From Pseudomonas fluorescens (GTDB taxonomy: Bacteria; Pseudomonadota; Gammaproteobacteria; Pseudomonadales; Pseudomonadaceae): DNA of 64,000 nucleotides. The first letter of the stretch is position 1; every line of letters begins with the position of its first letter. The position numbers were made by a program, and so were the translations under genes. The stretch lies in the NCBI RefSeq assembly GCF_018614655.1, contig NZ_JAGGOG010000003.1, positions 248,001 through 312,000 of the forward strand. The letters run 5' to 3'. Under the pieces are notes generated by a model. It did not search any database. It saw only the letters and a list, made by a program, of their open reading frames with translations, and was not told where the DNA came from. This document shows, in pieces, positions 1-7,925 of this stretch.

Positions 1-530
1 AATTTATGGGCGTGCTCGGTCAAGTACTCACGCTCACCCAATGCACGGATGAGCGATTGATAGGCCAGTTCCCTGGCTTCCCGCGCGCTGTAGACCAGGA
101 TGATTCGTTCGAATTTTTCCCAGACCTCGAAGTCCTGCAGGATCGACAGAAAGGGGGCAACCCCGGTCCCCGTCCCCAGCATCCACAAGTCCCGCCCGTC
201 GACAAACCGATCCAGGGTCAGGAAACCGGTGGCCTGGCGTTCTACCAGTAAGGTATCGCCTTCGCGCAAGCGGCTCAGCTCACTGGTGAACTCCCCACCG
301 GGGACGACGATGGAGAAAAAATCCAGGTGCTCATCAAAAGGCGAGGACACCACCGAGTAGGCCCGCCACACAATGCTGCCATCGGACTTGGTCACCCCTA
401 GACGCACAAACTGGCCGGCCCGAAAGCGAAAGCCAGGATCGCGGGTAGTGCGCAGGGTAAATAGGCTGGGGGTCAGCGATTGCACATCGAGCAAGGTCTG
501 GCGTGTATATTTTTCAGCACTGGCCGTCAT
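1..530 (-). CDS. fpr: Ferredoxin--NADP+ reductase, N-terminal part (cut by window edge)
   Basis: This flavoenzyme exchanges electrons between NADPH and ferredoxin/flavodoxin in the cytoplasm and supports redox defence and Fe-S repair. Reading leftwards from the ATG at 530 gives 176 codons with no stop before the edge. The protein starts MTASAEKYTR and shows the FAD-binding signature RAYSVVSSP at about residues 57-65 and the nicotinamide-binding stretch GTGTGVAPF at about 119-127. The family is about 258 residues long, so roughly the last 80 are missing. A GGAG sits just upstream of the ATG. It diverges from the LuxR gene at 980 across 450 bp of non-coding DNA. In other pseudomonads fpr is controlled by the LysR regulator FinR; no such gene lies in this window. 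Confidence 0.93.
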   Translation of the reverse strand, partial: MTASAEKYTRQTLLDVQSLTPSLFTLRTTRDPGFRFRAGQFVRLGVTKSDGSIVWRAYSVVSSPFDEHLDFFSIVVPGGEFTSELSRLREGDTLLVERQATGFLTLDRFVDGRDLWMLGTGTGVAPFLSILQDFEVWEKFERIILVYSAREARELAYQSLIRALGEREYLTEHAHK

Positions 531-653
531 GGAGGACTCCGTTTTACAGATGCCTCTAGTGTCCCTCAAAGTGACGCCTGGAAACACCGGCGGTTTGTAG
601 TGACATCGCCTTGGGCGAAACCTGACCCGGATATCATTTCTCTCTGAGCGATT

Positions 654-757
654 AAATTTGTGGGAGTGGCAATTAAATTGCAGGCCCAACTATTTAGCTA
701 TTGAGTGGCCTGCAAATAAGTTATTAGGCGAGGCAGCCCCACCAGCCACTCAAATTT
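654..757. repeat. Nested, mutually exclusive inverted repeats
   Basis: Several perfect repeats overlap. AAATTTG (654-660) plus GAGTGGC (664-670) can pair with GCCACTCAAATTT (745-757). TTGCAGGCC (678-686) pairs with GGCCTGCAA (707-715). TTGAGTGGC (701-709) pairs with GCCACTCAA (745-753). GCAATT-A-AATTGC (669-681) is a separate small palindrome. Bases 707-709 belong to two competing stems, so only one can form at a time. It may be a decayed mobile repeat, a small RNA or a leader switch; the sequence does not decide. Confidence 0.5.
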
Positions 758-817
758 ATTAGTTAATACCAAGCAACTGAAAAGCAAATAGAAAATCACC
801 CAGCCTCGAGCATTACC

Positions 818-842
818 TGTACATCCCGGCCATAGATGTACA
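818..842. promoter_or_regulatory. Candidate operator upstream of luxR (8-bp palindrome pair)
   Basis: TGTACATC (818-825) and GATGTACA (835-842) form a perfect inverted repeat around a 9-bp spacer, 138 bp before the luxR start codon. The two-turn symmetry is typical of a dimeric regulator site. It does not match the usual lux-box pattern (CT-N12-AG within about 20 bp), so the bound protein is unknown. Confidence 0.4.
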
Positions 843-979
843 ACAAGACACACCGCATATCACTCAACATGGAGAATTTTTTTACTTTCGCCAAGCACCC
901 CATGTCCTACACTCTTTTCCGTATCGAATTGGGGTCCCGGACGTACCCAAGCTAGAGCAAGGCTCAAGGAGATTTACCG

Positions 980-1690
980 ATGGTCAACTGGCGAAATACC
1001 CGCCTACCCAAGCTGGAAGATGAAAGCGAAATAACCAGCACCTTTGAAGCTGCCCTTAACATCACTTATGAACTCGGCTTCCAATACTGTGCGTTTACGA
1101 TGAGCTCTCATTACCCTAAAAATCAAACAAAGCCTATTTACATCAACAACTATCCACATGAATGGAACATACTTTACAAACAAGAGCAGTACTTCGAACT
1201 GGACCCAGTAGTTGCTCATTGCAAGCGTTGTGTATTACCGATTGTCTGGGAAGAAAAAGCATTTTCTGCCGCTCCAGACTTATGGAACCATGCCCAATCC
1301 CACGGGTTGAATTTCGGTTGGACCCAGGCGGTCCATGATTTCCAGGGTGTGTTCAGCATGTTGACCCTGGGGCGTAAATCCGGGCCCGTCAGCCCCGAAG
1401 AACTTTACGAAAAAGCAGGTCAGGTCCTTTGATTATGCCACGCCATGCATGCAGTGGTGGCACAAAAGTTCGCAGAAAAGCCCCCTGCTCACCCAGCCAG
1501 CACACTGACACCGCGCGAGACCGAAGTCTTGCAATGGTCGGCGCTGGGCAAAACCGCAGCCGATATCGCCCAGATTCTTTGCCTGTCCGAACGCACAGTC
1601 GGCTTCCATATCAGTAGCTCGATGAAAAAATTAGGCGTCAATAACAAGATTGCTGCCGTGATGACGGCGGTAAAAGCCGGACTGTTTTAA
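980..1690 (+). pseudogene. LuxR-family quorum-sensing regulator interrupted by an in-frame TGA
   Basis: The 150-codon frame from ATG 980 (AAGGAG at 966-971) ends at TGA 1430-1432, and the same frame continues open to TAA 1690. Read through, the product would be 236 residues, the usual LuxR length. The first part is an acyl-homoserine-lactone-binding domain with the conserved W and Y (HEWNILYKQ), DP (ELDPVV), W (PIVWEE) and G residues. The second part is a helix-turn-helix domain (LTPRETEVLQW to HISSSMKKLGV). The stop falls in QVL-stop-LCHAMH, where LuxR homologues such as LasR carry Trp in an LW motif, so TGG to TGA is the simplest explanation. The 1445 ATG could start a free DNA-binding domain, but I see no good ribosome site. 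No luxI gene is visible, so the intact ancestor would have been a solo receptor. Confidence 0.8.
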
Positions 1691-1853
1691 GCCGGGTAAA
1701 AACACCGAATGTAATCCACCCGAAAAAAAAGTAACATTTACGACCCGTTCTGAGCGTTGACGCAAACCTCCACCACTCGCGCCGCAGTTCACTCAGATGG
1801 TTCCTCATGTCCCCCTGTGGAACACCCGTCGATTACCCAGAGCCTCCCCCGCC

Positions 1854-2978
1854 ATGCCCCTGCTCGACAGCCCTTTCGCCCAGCTGGATCTGATCCGCCA
1901 ACCAGAGCAACAAAATGAGCCGCTACAAGCCTTTGACGCGGCCGATGAGTACTTGCTCAACTACTTGGCGGAGCAACAGCCGCCCCTCGCAACCCGCGTG
2001 CTGGTGCTCAATGACAGTTTCGGCGCCCTGGCAGCCAGCCTCGAAGGGCGGGTACAGGTGACCTCCAGCGGCGATTCGTTCCTGGGTGCCCAGGCACTGG
2101 AGAAGAATCTGGTGCGCAATGGCAAGGCGTTTGACGCCGTGTCAACGGTGCCGGCCAGCCAGACACCCACCGGGCCCTTCGATCGCGTGCTGATCCGCGT
2201 ACCCAAAACCCTGGCCTTGCTGGAGGAGCAACTGATTCGCCTGCAAGGTCAACTGGCCCCAGGTGCGCAAGTGATCGCAGCAGCCATGGTCAAGCACCTG
2301 CCTCGGGCAGCCGGTGAGTTGCTGGAACGTTACATCGGGCCAATGCATGCCTCTCTGGCGGTGAAAAAGGCTCGCCTGCTGATCGCCACCCAGGCTGAGC
2401 GGCCGCAGGCAGTGTCGCCCTACCCCACCCGCTATCACCTGGAAACACCGGCCATCGAGCTACTCAACCACGCCAACGTGTTTTGCCGCGAAGGGCTGGA
2501 CATCGGCACCCGGGCCTTCTTGCCGCACTTGCCGCAAAACCTGGGCAGCGCCCGGGTTGCAGACCTGGGCTGTGGCAACGGTGTACTGGCGATTGCCAGC
2601 GCGCTGCAAAACCCTGACGCGCATTACACCCTGGTGGACGAGTCGTTCATGGCCGTGCAGTCTGCCGCCGAAAACTGGCGGGCGGCGCTGGGCGAGCGGG
2701 AGGTAGTGATTCGCCCCGGCGATGGCCTGGCCGATCAGGAGCCGCAATCGCTGGACGTGATCCTGTGCAACCCGCCCTTCCACCAACAGCAGGTAGTGGG
2801 GGATTTCCTGGCTTGGCGTATGTTCCAGCAGGCCCGCGAAGCCCTGGTGGTGGGCGGCGCGTTGTATATCGTGGGCAACCGTCACCTGGGTTATCACAGC
2901 AAATTGGCGAGGTTGTTCCGCGGCGTCGAACAGGTCGCCGCCACACCGAAGTTCGTGATTCTCAGGGCTCGAAAATAA
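1854..2978 (+). CDS. rlmG: 23S rRNA (guanine-1835-N2)-methyltransferase
   Basis: RlmG methylates G1835 of 23S rRNA using S-adenosylmethionine. I chose ATG 1854, which gives a 374-residue protein starting MPLLDSPFAQLDLIR, the length known for pseudomonad RlmG; an upstream ATG at 1797 would add 19 unlike residues. The N-terminal half is the degenerate methyltransferase-like domain of RlmG/RsmC proteins. The C-terminal half has the SAM-binding motif (VADLGCGNG) and the catalytic NPPFH motif typical of exocyclic-amine methyltransferases. RsmC has a similar layout but a shorter, different N-terminus. The gene stands alone, convergent with the cio operon. Confidence 0.82.
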   Translation: MPLLDSPFAQLDLIRQPEQQNEPLQAFDAADEYLLNYLAEQQPPLATRVLVLNDSFGALAASLEGRVQVTSSGDSFLGAQALEKNLVRNGKAFDAVSTVPASQTPTGPFDRVLIRVPKTLALLEEQLIRLQGQLAPGAQVIAAAMVKHLPRAAGELLERYIGPMHASLAVKKARLLIATQAERPQAVSPYPTRYHLETPAIELLNHANVFCREGLDIGTRAFLPHLPQNLGSARVADLGCGNGVLAIASALQNPDAHYTLVDESFMAVQSAAENWRAALGEREVVIRPGDGLADQEPQSLDVILCNPPFHQQQVVGDFLAWRMFQQAREALVVGGALYIVGNRHLGYHSKLARLFRGVEQVAATPKFVILRARK

Positions 2979-2990
2979 TCGAGCCAAAAA

Positions 2991-3008
2991 ACCCTCCGAG
3001 AGGAGGGT
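2991..3008 (-). terminator. Intrinsic terminator of the cio operon
   Basis: ACCCTCC (2991-2997) and GGAGGGT (3002-3008) form a 7-bp stem with a GAGA loop. On the minus strand the hairpin is followed by TTTTT, 30 bp beyond the last operon gene. Confidence 0.8.
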
Positions 3009-3037
3009 CATGAAGCCGTGCCGCAAGACGACGGACA

Positions 3038-3205
3038 TCAGTGAGTGGTCAGGCCTGCGGCATTCATGAACATGCGCATCAGGCTGGCCACCACGAACAG
3101 GGCCAGGACACTGCCGGTCCAGATCATCGCCAGCCAGCCCAGGCGCTGCCAGAGCGGTTTTTTCTCAGCCTGTTCAATGTCATGTAACGAAGGTTTGCCG
3201 GACAT
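3038..3205 (-). CDS. Small membrane protein, DUF2474 family, of the cio operon
   Basis: This 55-residue frame starts at ATG 3205 with a strong AGGAGG ribosome site. It encodes a soluble N-terminus (MSGKPSLHDIEQAEKK) and one hydrophobic helix at about residues 23-47, ending GLTTH. Single-helix proteins of the DUF2474 type commonly follow cioB in pseudomonads and may serve like CydX as a small accessory subunit; that function is inference. It begins 12 bp after cioB ends. Confidence 0.8.
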   Translation of the reverse strand: MSGKPSLHDIEQAEKKPLWQRLGWLAMIWTGSVLALFVVASLMRMFMNAAGLTTH

Positions 3206-3217
3206 GGATCAATCCTC

Positions 3218-4225
3218 CTAGTGATAACCGTCTTCGTGGGTGACCTTGCCGCGGAACACGTAGTAGCTCCAGAAGGTGTAACCCAGGATGAACGGGATGA
3301 TGAACAACGTCCCCACCAGCATAAAGCCCTGGCTTTGCGGTGGTGCGGCGGCGTCCCAGATCGAGATCGACGGTGGCACGATGTTCGGCCACAAGCTGAT
3401 ACCCAAGCCGCTGTAGCCGAGGAAGATCAACACCAGCGTCAGCAGGAACGGCGTGTAGTGAGCGTTGCGAGCCACGGCGCGCACCAGACCGTACATGGTC
3501 ACCAGTACCAGGATCGGCACCGGCAGGAACCAGAACAGGTTCGGCAGAGTGAACCAGCGCGAGGCAATTTCCGGGTGGGTCAACGGTGTCCAGATACTGA
3601 CGATGCCGATCACCGCCAGTACCACGAAGGCCAAGGGGCGAGCCAGGTTATGCATCTGCTCCTGCAATTTGCCTTCGGTTTTCATGATCAGCCAAGTACA
3701 ACCCAGCAACGCATACGCCACGACCAATGCCACGCCGCAGAACAGAGTGAACGGTGTGAGCCAGTCCAGAGAGCCACCGGCAAACTGGCGGTTGACCACT
3801 GGAAGACCATCAATGAAGGCCCCCAGTGCCACGCCCTGGAAGAACGTCGCTGCCAGTGAGCCGCCGATAAAGGCCTTGTCCCAAAGGTGGCGCTTGTCGT
3901 CCTTGGCCTTGAAACGGAACTCAAAGGCCACACCCCGGAAGATCAGTCCGATCAGCATCAGGATCAGCGGCAGGTACAGCGCCGAAAGCACGACCGAATA
4001 GGCCAGCGGGAAGGCGCCGAACAACGCCGCGCCCCCCAGTACCAGCCAGGTTTCGTTGCCATCCCAGACGGGAGCGACGGTGTTCATCATCACGTCGCGG
4101 TCGGTCTTGCCCGGAATAAAGGGAAAGAGAATCCCGATTCCCAAGTCAAAACCGTCCATGACCACGTACATCATGATGCCGAAGATGATGATCACGGCCC
4201 AGATCAGTGGAAGATCAATACCCAT
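3218..4225 (-). CDS. cioB: Cyanide-insensitive terminal oxidase, subunit II
   Basis: This is subunit II of a bd-type quinol oxidase in the inner membrane, which partners CioA in oxidising ubiquinol and reducing oxygen. The 335 residues match the family length. The N-terminus (MGIDLPLIWAVII, then VMDGFDLGIG) and about eight or nine hydrophobic helices are typical of CydB/CioB. It starts 3 bp after the cioA stop, so the two are translated together. In P. aeruginosa the equivalent oxidase resists cyanide. Confidence 0.93.
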   Translation of the reverse strand: MGIDLPLIWAVIIIFGIMMYVVMDGFDLGIGILFPFIPGKTDRDVMMNTVAPVWDGNETWLVLGGAALFGAFPLAYSVVLSALYLPLILMLIGLIFRGVAFEFRFKAKDDKRHLWDKAFIGGSLAATFFQGVALGAFIDGLPVVNRQFAGGSLDWLTPFTLFCGVALVVAYALLGCTWLIMKTEGKLQEQMHNLARPLAFVVLAVIGIVSIWTPLTHPEIASRWFTLPNLFWFLPVPILVLVTMYGLVRAVARNAHYTPFLLTLVLIFLGYSGLGISLWPNIVPPSISIWDAAAPPQSQGFMLVGTLFIIPFILGYTFWSYYVFRGKVTHEDGYH

Positions 4226-4228
4226 GAC

Positions 4229-5680
4229 TCAGTTCCCCTTCTTCTGACTATCAGCCAGGCTGTCGCCGTGATCGGCGTCGGTGCTGTCATCGGCCGCCGA
4301 CAACGGACGCGCCGGTGTGCGTTTCTGACCAGGACCACCGTGGGTCGGCTCGGTACTTTCATGGGTTACAGGACCTTTGCGCACCAGGCGCATCATGTAG
4401 CCCAAACCGGCACCGAACAGCGCGAAATACACCACCACAAACAGCACCAACGTAATGCTCATCTGCGCGAAGCTGTGGTTGGAAGACGCATCCGCCGTGC
4501 GCATCAGCCCGTAGACCACCCACGGCTGGCGACCGATTTCGGTGGTGAACCAACCGGCGAGAATCGCGATCAGGCCGGATGGGCCCATCCACAACGCCAG
4601 GTACAGGAACGGCCGCGAGGTGTACATCTTGTCGCCTTTGCGCAGCCAGAGGCTGAACAGGCCGGTGAAGATCATCAGGAAGCCCAGGCCAACCATGACC
4701 CGGAATGACCAGAACACGATGGTCGAGTTGGGACGATCCTCAGGCGCAAACTCCTTGAGGGCCGGCACCTGTTTGTCCAGGGAGTGGGTCAGGATCAAAC
4801 TGCCCAGGTACGGAATTTCCACGGCGAATCTGGTTTTTTCAGCTTTCATGTCCGGCCAGCCGAACAGGATCAGCGGCGTGGGCTCGTTACCGATATTTTC
4901 CCAGTGGCCTTCAATAGCGGCGATTTTCGCCGGCTGGTGCTTCAAGGTGTTGAGGCCGTGGAAGTCCCCGATGACCGCTTGGATCGGCGCCACGATCAAT
5001 GCCATCCACATCGCCATCGAGAGCATGGTGCGAATCGCTGGATTGTCCTTGCCCCGCAACAGGTGCCAGGCGGCCGAGGAGCCGACGAAGAACGCCGTGG
5101 CTACAAAGGCAGCAGTGGCCATGTGCATCAAACGGTAGGGGAACGACGGGTTGAAGATCACCGCCAACCAGTCCACCGGAATCACGCGGCCATCAATGAT
5201 TTCAAATCCCTGAGGCGTTTGCATCCAGCTGTTGGAGGCGAGGATCCAGAAGGTCGAAATCAGTGTGCCGACGGCCACCATCACCGTGGCAAAGAAGTGC
5301 AGCTTGCGTCCGACCTTGTTCCAGCCAAACAGCATCACCCCCAGGAAACCGGCTTCGAGGAAGAACGCCGTGAGTACTTCATAGGTCAGCAACGGGCCAG
5401 TAACGGCGCCGGCAAAGTCCGAGAAGCGGCTCCAGTTGGTGCCAAACTGATAAGCCATGACCAACCCGGACACCACACCCATGCCGAAGTTGACGGCAAA
5501 GATCTTCGACCAGAAATGGTAAAGGTCACGGTAGGTATCGTTGTGGGTCTTCAGCCACAAGCCTTCCAGCACCGCGAGGTAACTGGCCAGGCCGATGGTG
5601 ATGGCCGGGAACAGGATGTGGAACGAGATGGTGAATGCGAACTGAATTCGGGCGAGATCTAGCGCCTCCAAACCGAACAT
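4229..5680 (-). CDS. cioA: Cyanide-insensitive terminal oxidase, subunit I
   Basis: This is the haem-bearing subunit I of the bd-type quinol oxidase, 483 residues and nine or so membrane helices. The start MFGLEALDLARIQFAFTISFH carries the conserved haem-ligand histidine near residue 21. The signature GWFTTEIGRQPWVVYG lies near residues 386-401. The quinol (Q) loop appears short, as in CIO-type rather than E. coli-type CydA. The C-terminal tail is hydrophilic (QKRTPARPLSAADDS). It is the first gene of cioA-cioB-DUF2474, and an ANR/FNR-type site lies about 160 bp upstream. Confidence 0.93.
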   Translation of the reverse strand: MFGLEALDLARIQFAFTISFHILFPAITIGLASYLAVLEGLWLKTHNDTYRDLYHFWSKIFAVNFGMGVVSGLVMAYQFGTNWSRFSDFAGAVTGPLLTYEVLTAFFLEAGFLGVMLFGWNKVGRKLHFFATVMVAVGTLISTFWILASNSWMQTPQGFEIIDGRVIPVDWLAVIFNPSFPYRLMHMATAAFVATAFFVGSSAAWHLLRGKDNPAIRTMLSMAMWMALIVAPIQAVIGDFHGLNTLKHQPAKIAAIEGHWENIGNEPTPLILFGWPDMKAEKTRFAVEIPYLGSLILTHSLDKQVPALKEFAPEDRPNSTIVFWSFRVMVGLGFLMIFTGLFSLWLRKGDKMYTSRPFLYLALWMGPSGLIAILAGWFTTEIGRQPWVVYGLMRTADASSNHSFAQMSITLVLFVVVYFALFGAGLGYMMRLVRKGPVTHESTEPTHGGPGQKRTPARPLSAADDSTDADHGDSLADSQKKGN

Positions 5681-5839
5681 AAGTCTTCCTCTGTCAGGTA
5701 ATACCGAATGCCGGCTACCGCCTCAGCATCCACTGGCCCCACGGATATGGAGTGTGGCGAATTCAAATTCGTTTCTTTTTTTAACCAGCCACGCAGGGAG
5801 TCTGGCCTTGCGGCCACCAGACCAATCCCCCTAAAGGTT

Positions 5840-5853
5840 TTGATCTGGATCAA
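5840..5853 (-). promoter_or_regulatory. ANR/FNR-type binding site upstream of cioA
   Basis: TTGAT-CTGG-ATCAA is a perfect match to the FNR/ANR consensus TTGAT-N4-ATCAA, 160 bp upstream of the cioA start codon. In P. aeruginosa ANR represses cioAB at low oxygen, which would fit here. The rest of the 5681-6009 gap shows no gene and presumably also holds the promoter of the divergent MFS gene. Confidence 0.8.
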
Positions 5854-6009
5854 GCATTGCTGAAAGAGTAGCCCCATTTTCGGCATTGGCCTGTGTGGTC
5901 TTTTGCCGCGTGACAGGCTGCCTCAGCCCGAGGCGTTGGGATTGCCGCAACTATTGGTTACAACTTGGTGATAACCTCGCTTTTCCCCGAGCCAGACCTG
6001 TCTCCCCTC

Positions 6010-7254
6010 ATGCCCAGTGAACCCGCGCTGCTATTACGCCACCACCGCCCCTTCATCGCGTTCTGGCTGGCGCGAATCTTTACCGCCAGCGGCTTCCAGA
6101 TGCTCACCGTGGCCATCGGCTGGAACCTCTACCAACTCACCGGCAACGTGCTCGACCTGGGATTGGTCGGCCTGGTCGAGTTCGCGCCTCGGGTTCTCTT
6201 CATGCTCCATACTGGTCACGTGGCCGATCGCTATGAACGGCGCAAGGTCGCGGCCATTTGCCAGACGGTGCAGGCGTTGATCGCCCTCGCCCTGGCCATC
6301 GGTGGCCTGACCGGTAACGTCACCCGCGAACTGATCTTTATCCTCGCCTTCCTGCTGGGCGCGGCCCGCTCCTTTGAAATGCCCACAACCCAGGCGCTGC
6401 TGCCCAGCATCGTACCCAAGGGGCTATTTCCGCGAGCCGTGGCCTCGTCACAAGCGGCCCAGCAATTAGCGACCATCGTCGCCCCCGCCTTGGGCGGCCT
6501 GCTCTATGCCTTCGGCAGCGTCTGGGTGTATGGCCCGACCGTGTTGCTATACCTGATCGCCTGCGTGCTGACCCTGAGCCTCCCCGCCCGGCAAACACCG
6601 TTGAACAAAGCCCCGGCGACCATGGACTCGCTGCTGGCCGGAATTCGCTTCATCCGCAGTCGACAGGACATTCTCGGGGCGATTTCCCTGGATCTGTTCG
6701 CGGTGCTGTTGGGCGGCGCTACGGCGCTACTGCCCGTGTTTGCCAAGGACATTCTGCTGACCGGTCCCTGGGGTCTGGGCTTGCTGCGTTCGGCGCCGGC
6801 GGTGGGCGCGTTGTTAATGTCGTTGTGGCTCGCGAAGTTTGCCGTGGAGCGCAAGGTCGGACGGATCATGTTCACCGCCGTCGGTGTGTTCGGCGTGGCG
6901 ACCATTGCCTTCGGCCTGTCCACCTCGTTCTGGTTTTCCCTGGCGGTACTGGTGGTGTTGGGCGCGGCGGACATGATCAGCATGGTGATCCGGGCGTCCT
7001 TCGTGCAGTTGGAAACACCCGATGAAATGCGTGGCCGAGTCAGCGCGGTCAATGGGCTGTTTATCGGTGCGTCGAATCAGTTGGGTGAGTTTGAATCCGG
7101 AATTACCGCCCATTGGTTCGGCACGGTGCCGGCGGTGGTGATGGGCGGGATCGGCACGCTGGTGGTGACCGGGGTCTGGATCAAACTGTTCCCGACCCTG
7201 GCCAATCGCGACCGTATGCATGAACCGGTGGAGGCTGAACGGTCGCGCTTATAA
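6010..7254 (+). CDS. MFS transporter of the EntS/MFS_3 type
   Basis: This inner-membrane exporter-like protein has 12 predicted hydrophobic helices and 414 residues from ATG 6010 (MPSEPALLLRHHRPF). An upstream in-frame start at 5965 would add 15 residues with no support. The cytoplasmic loop after helix 2 (GHVADRYERRKV) is the standard MFS motif A variant. The short soluble tail ends EAERSRL. The family includes the enterobactin exporter EntS, but no siderophore genes are nearby, so the substrate is unknown. It is transcribed away from cioA and converges on the gene at 7270. Confidence 0.8.
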   Translation: MPSEPALLLRHHRPFIAFWLARIFTASGFQMLTVAIGWNLYQLTGNVLDLGLVGLVEFAPRVLFMLHTGHVADRYERRKVAAICQTVQALIALALAIGGLTGNVTRELIFILAFLLGAARSFEMPTTQALLPSIVPKGLFPRAVASSQAAQQLATIVAPALGGLLYAFGSVWVYGPTVLLYLIACVLTLSLPARQTPLNKAPATMDSLLAGIRFIRSRQDILGAISLDLFAVLLGGATALLPVFAKDILLTGPWGLGLLRSAPAVGALLMSLWLAKFAVERKVGRIMFTAVGVFGVATIAFGLSTSFWFSLAVLVVLGAADMISMVIRASFVQLETPDEMRGRVSAVNGLFIGASNQLGEFESGITAHWFGTVPAVVMGGIGTLVVTGVWIKLFPTLANRDRMHEPVEAERSRL

Positions 7255-7269
7255 TCACAGTCGCAGCGC

Positions 7270-7716
7270 TCAGCGAATGCTAAGGGTGGCCACCAGAGTG
7301 TTCTGCGGCGGATTAATCGAACTGTTGCTGAACTGGAAGGTGCCACCGGCCTGCAGGTTCAGGTCGAAGCGGTAGATGTAACCCATCAGCACACCCGCGC
7401 CGTTGCAAGCCTCGCTAATCGAGCCCACTTGGCACACCGCCGTACGACTACCCGACAGTTCAGCACCATTGAGAGACGCGTGGGGATTGTTGCCCAGGCC
7501 CACCTCCATCACATAGACCTGGGTTGGACCGCGATGAGCGCACATCTGGGTGACGGTGGTACGTTCGGGAATCGCTTCGGTGCAGTTGGCCGACTCAACC
7601 TTGAACACCCGCACCTCGCTCAACGCCGGTGCGGCCGCGCTCCAGGCCGGTGCAGGCGCCAACCACACGCCCGCACAACCGAGCAGCCCCAGGCTCAAGG
7701 CAATGGTTTTTTTCAT
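7270..7716 (-). CDS. Secreted protein of unknown function
   Basis: The frame is open to 7851, but ATG 7716 has a GGGGAG site and starts a clear signal peptide (MKKTIALSLGLLGCAGVWLAP, cleavage near WSA-AA at about residue 25). The mature part is about 120 residues with four cysteines that could form two disulfides. It contains a predicted beta-rich stretch ending QNTLVATLSIR. I do not recognise the family; 4-kDa-type or DUF4360-type labels would be guesses. It stands alone between convergent and divergent neighbours. Confidence 0.75.
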   Translation of the reverse strand: MKKTIALSLGLLGCAGVWLAPAPAWSAAAPALSEVRVFKVESANCTEAIPERTTVTQMCAHRGPTQVYVMEVGLGNNPHASLNGAELSGSRTAVCQVGSISEACNGAGVLMGYIYRFDLNLQAGGTFQFSNSSINPPQNTLVATLSIR

Positions 7717-7925
7717 GCTGTTGATAGCTCCCCACAAAACGTCGGCAAAGTATGACTCAAGCCTTCGCCAACCAGAACTATACTCGACAGCCACTAAGCC
7801 CCGGCTGCTGGTATGATGCGCCGCTTTTTCCGAACCTCTGCGAAAATGCACGGCGCTTGGCGCAGTTTGTGCTTTGACTTAGAGGTCAACAATTCACGGC
7901 GCCGAATGCGCCACAGGGAGCAGAA

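Larger units (their letters stand above)
531..979. other. Divergent intergenic region between fpr and luxR
   Basis: This 449-bp segment has no credible reading frame. It is clearly more AT-rich than the flanks and holds two separate sets of inverted repeats: nested repeats at 654-757 and a perfect 8-bp palindrome pair at 818-842. It must carry the promoters of both divergent genes, but I cannot assign -35/-10 boxes with confidence. Confidence 0.6.

Noticed and set aside
3887-4708. 273-codon plus-strand frame across cioA and cioB
   Set aside because: It spans the junction of two well-supported genes on the other strand and has no recognisable domain.
5659-5886. 75-codon minus-strand frame upstream of cioA
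   Set aside because: It overlaps the ANR box and the cioA start and has no similarity to leader peptides; composition is that of non-coding DNA.
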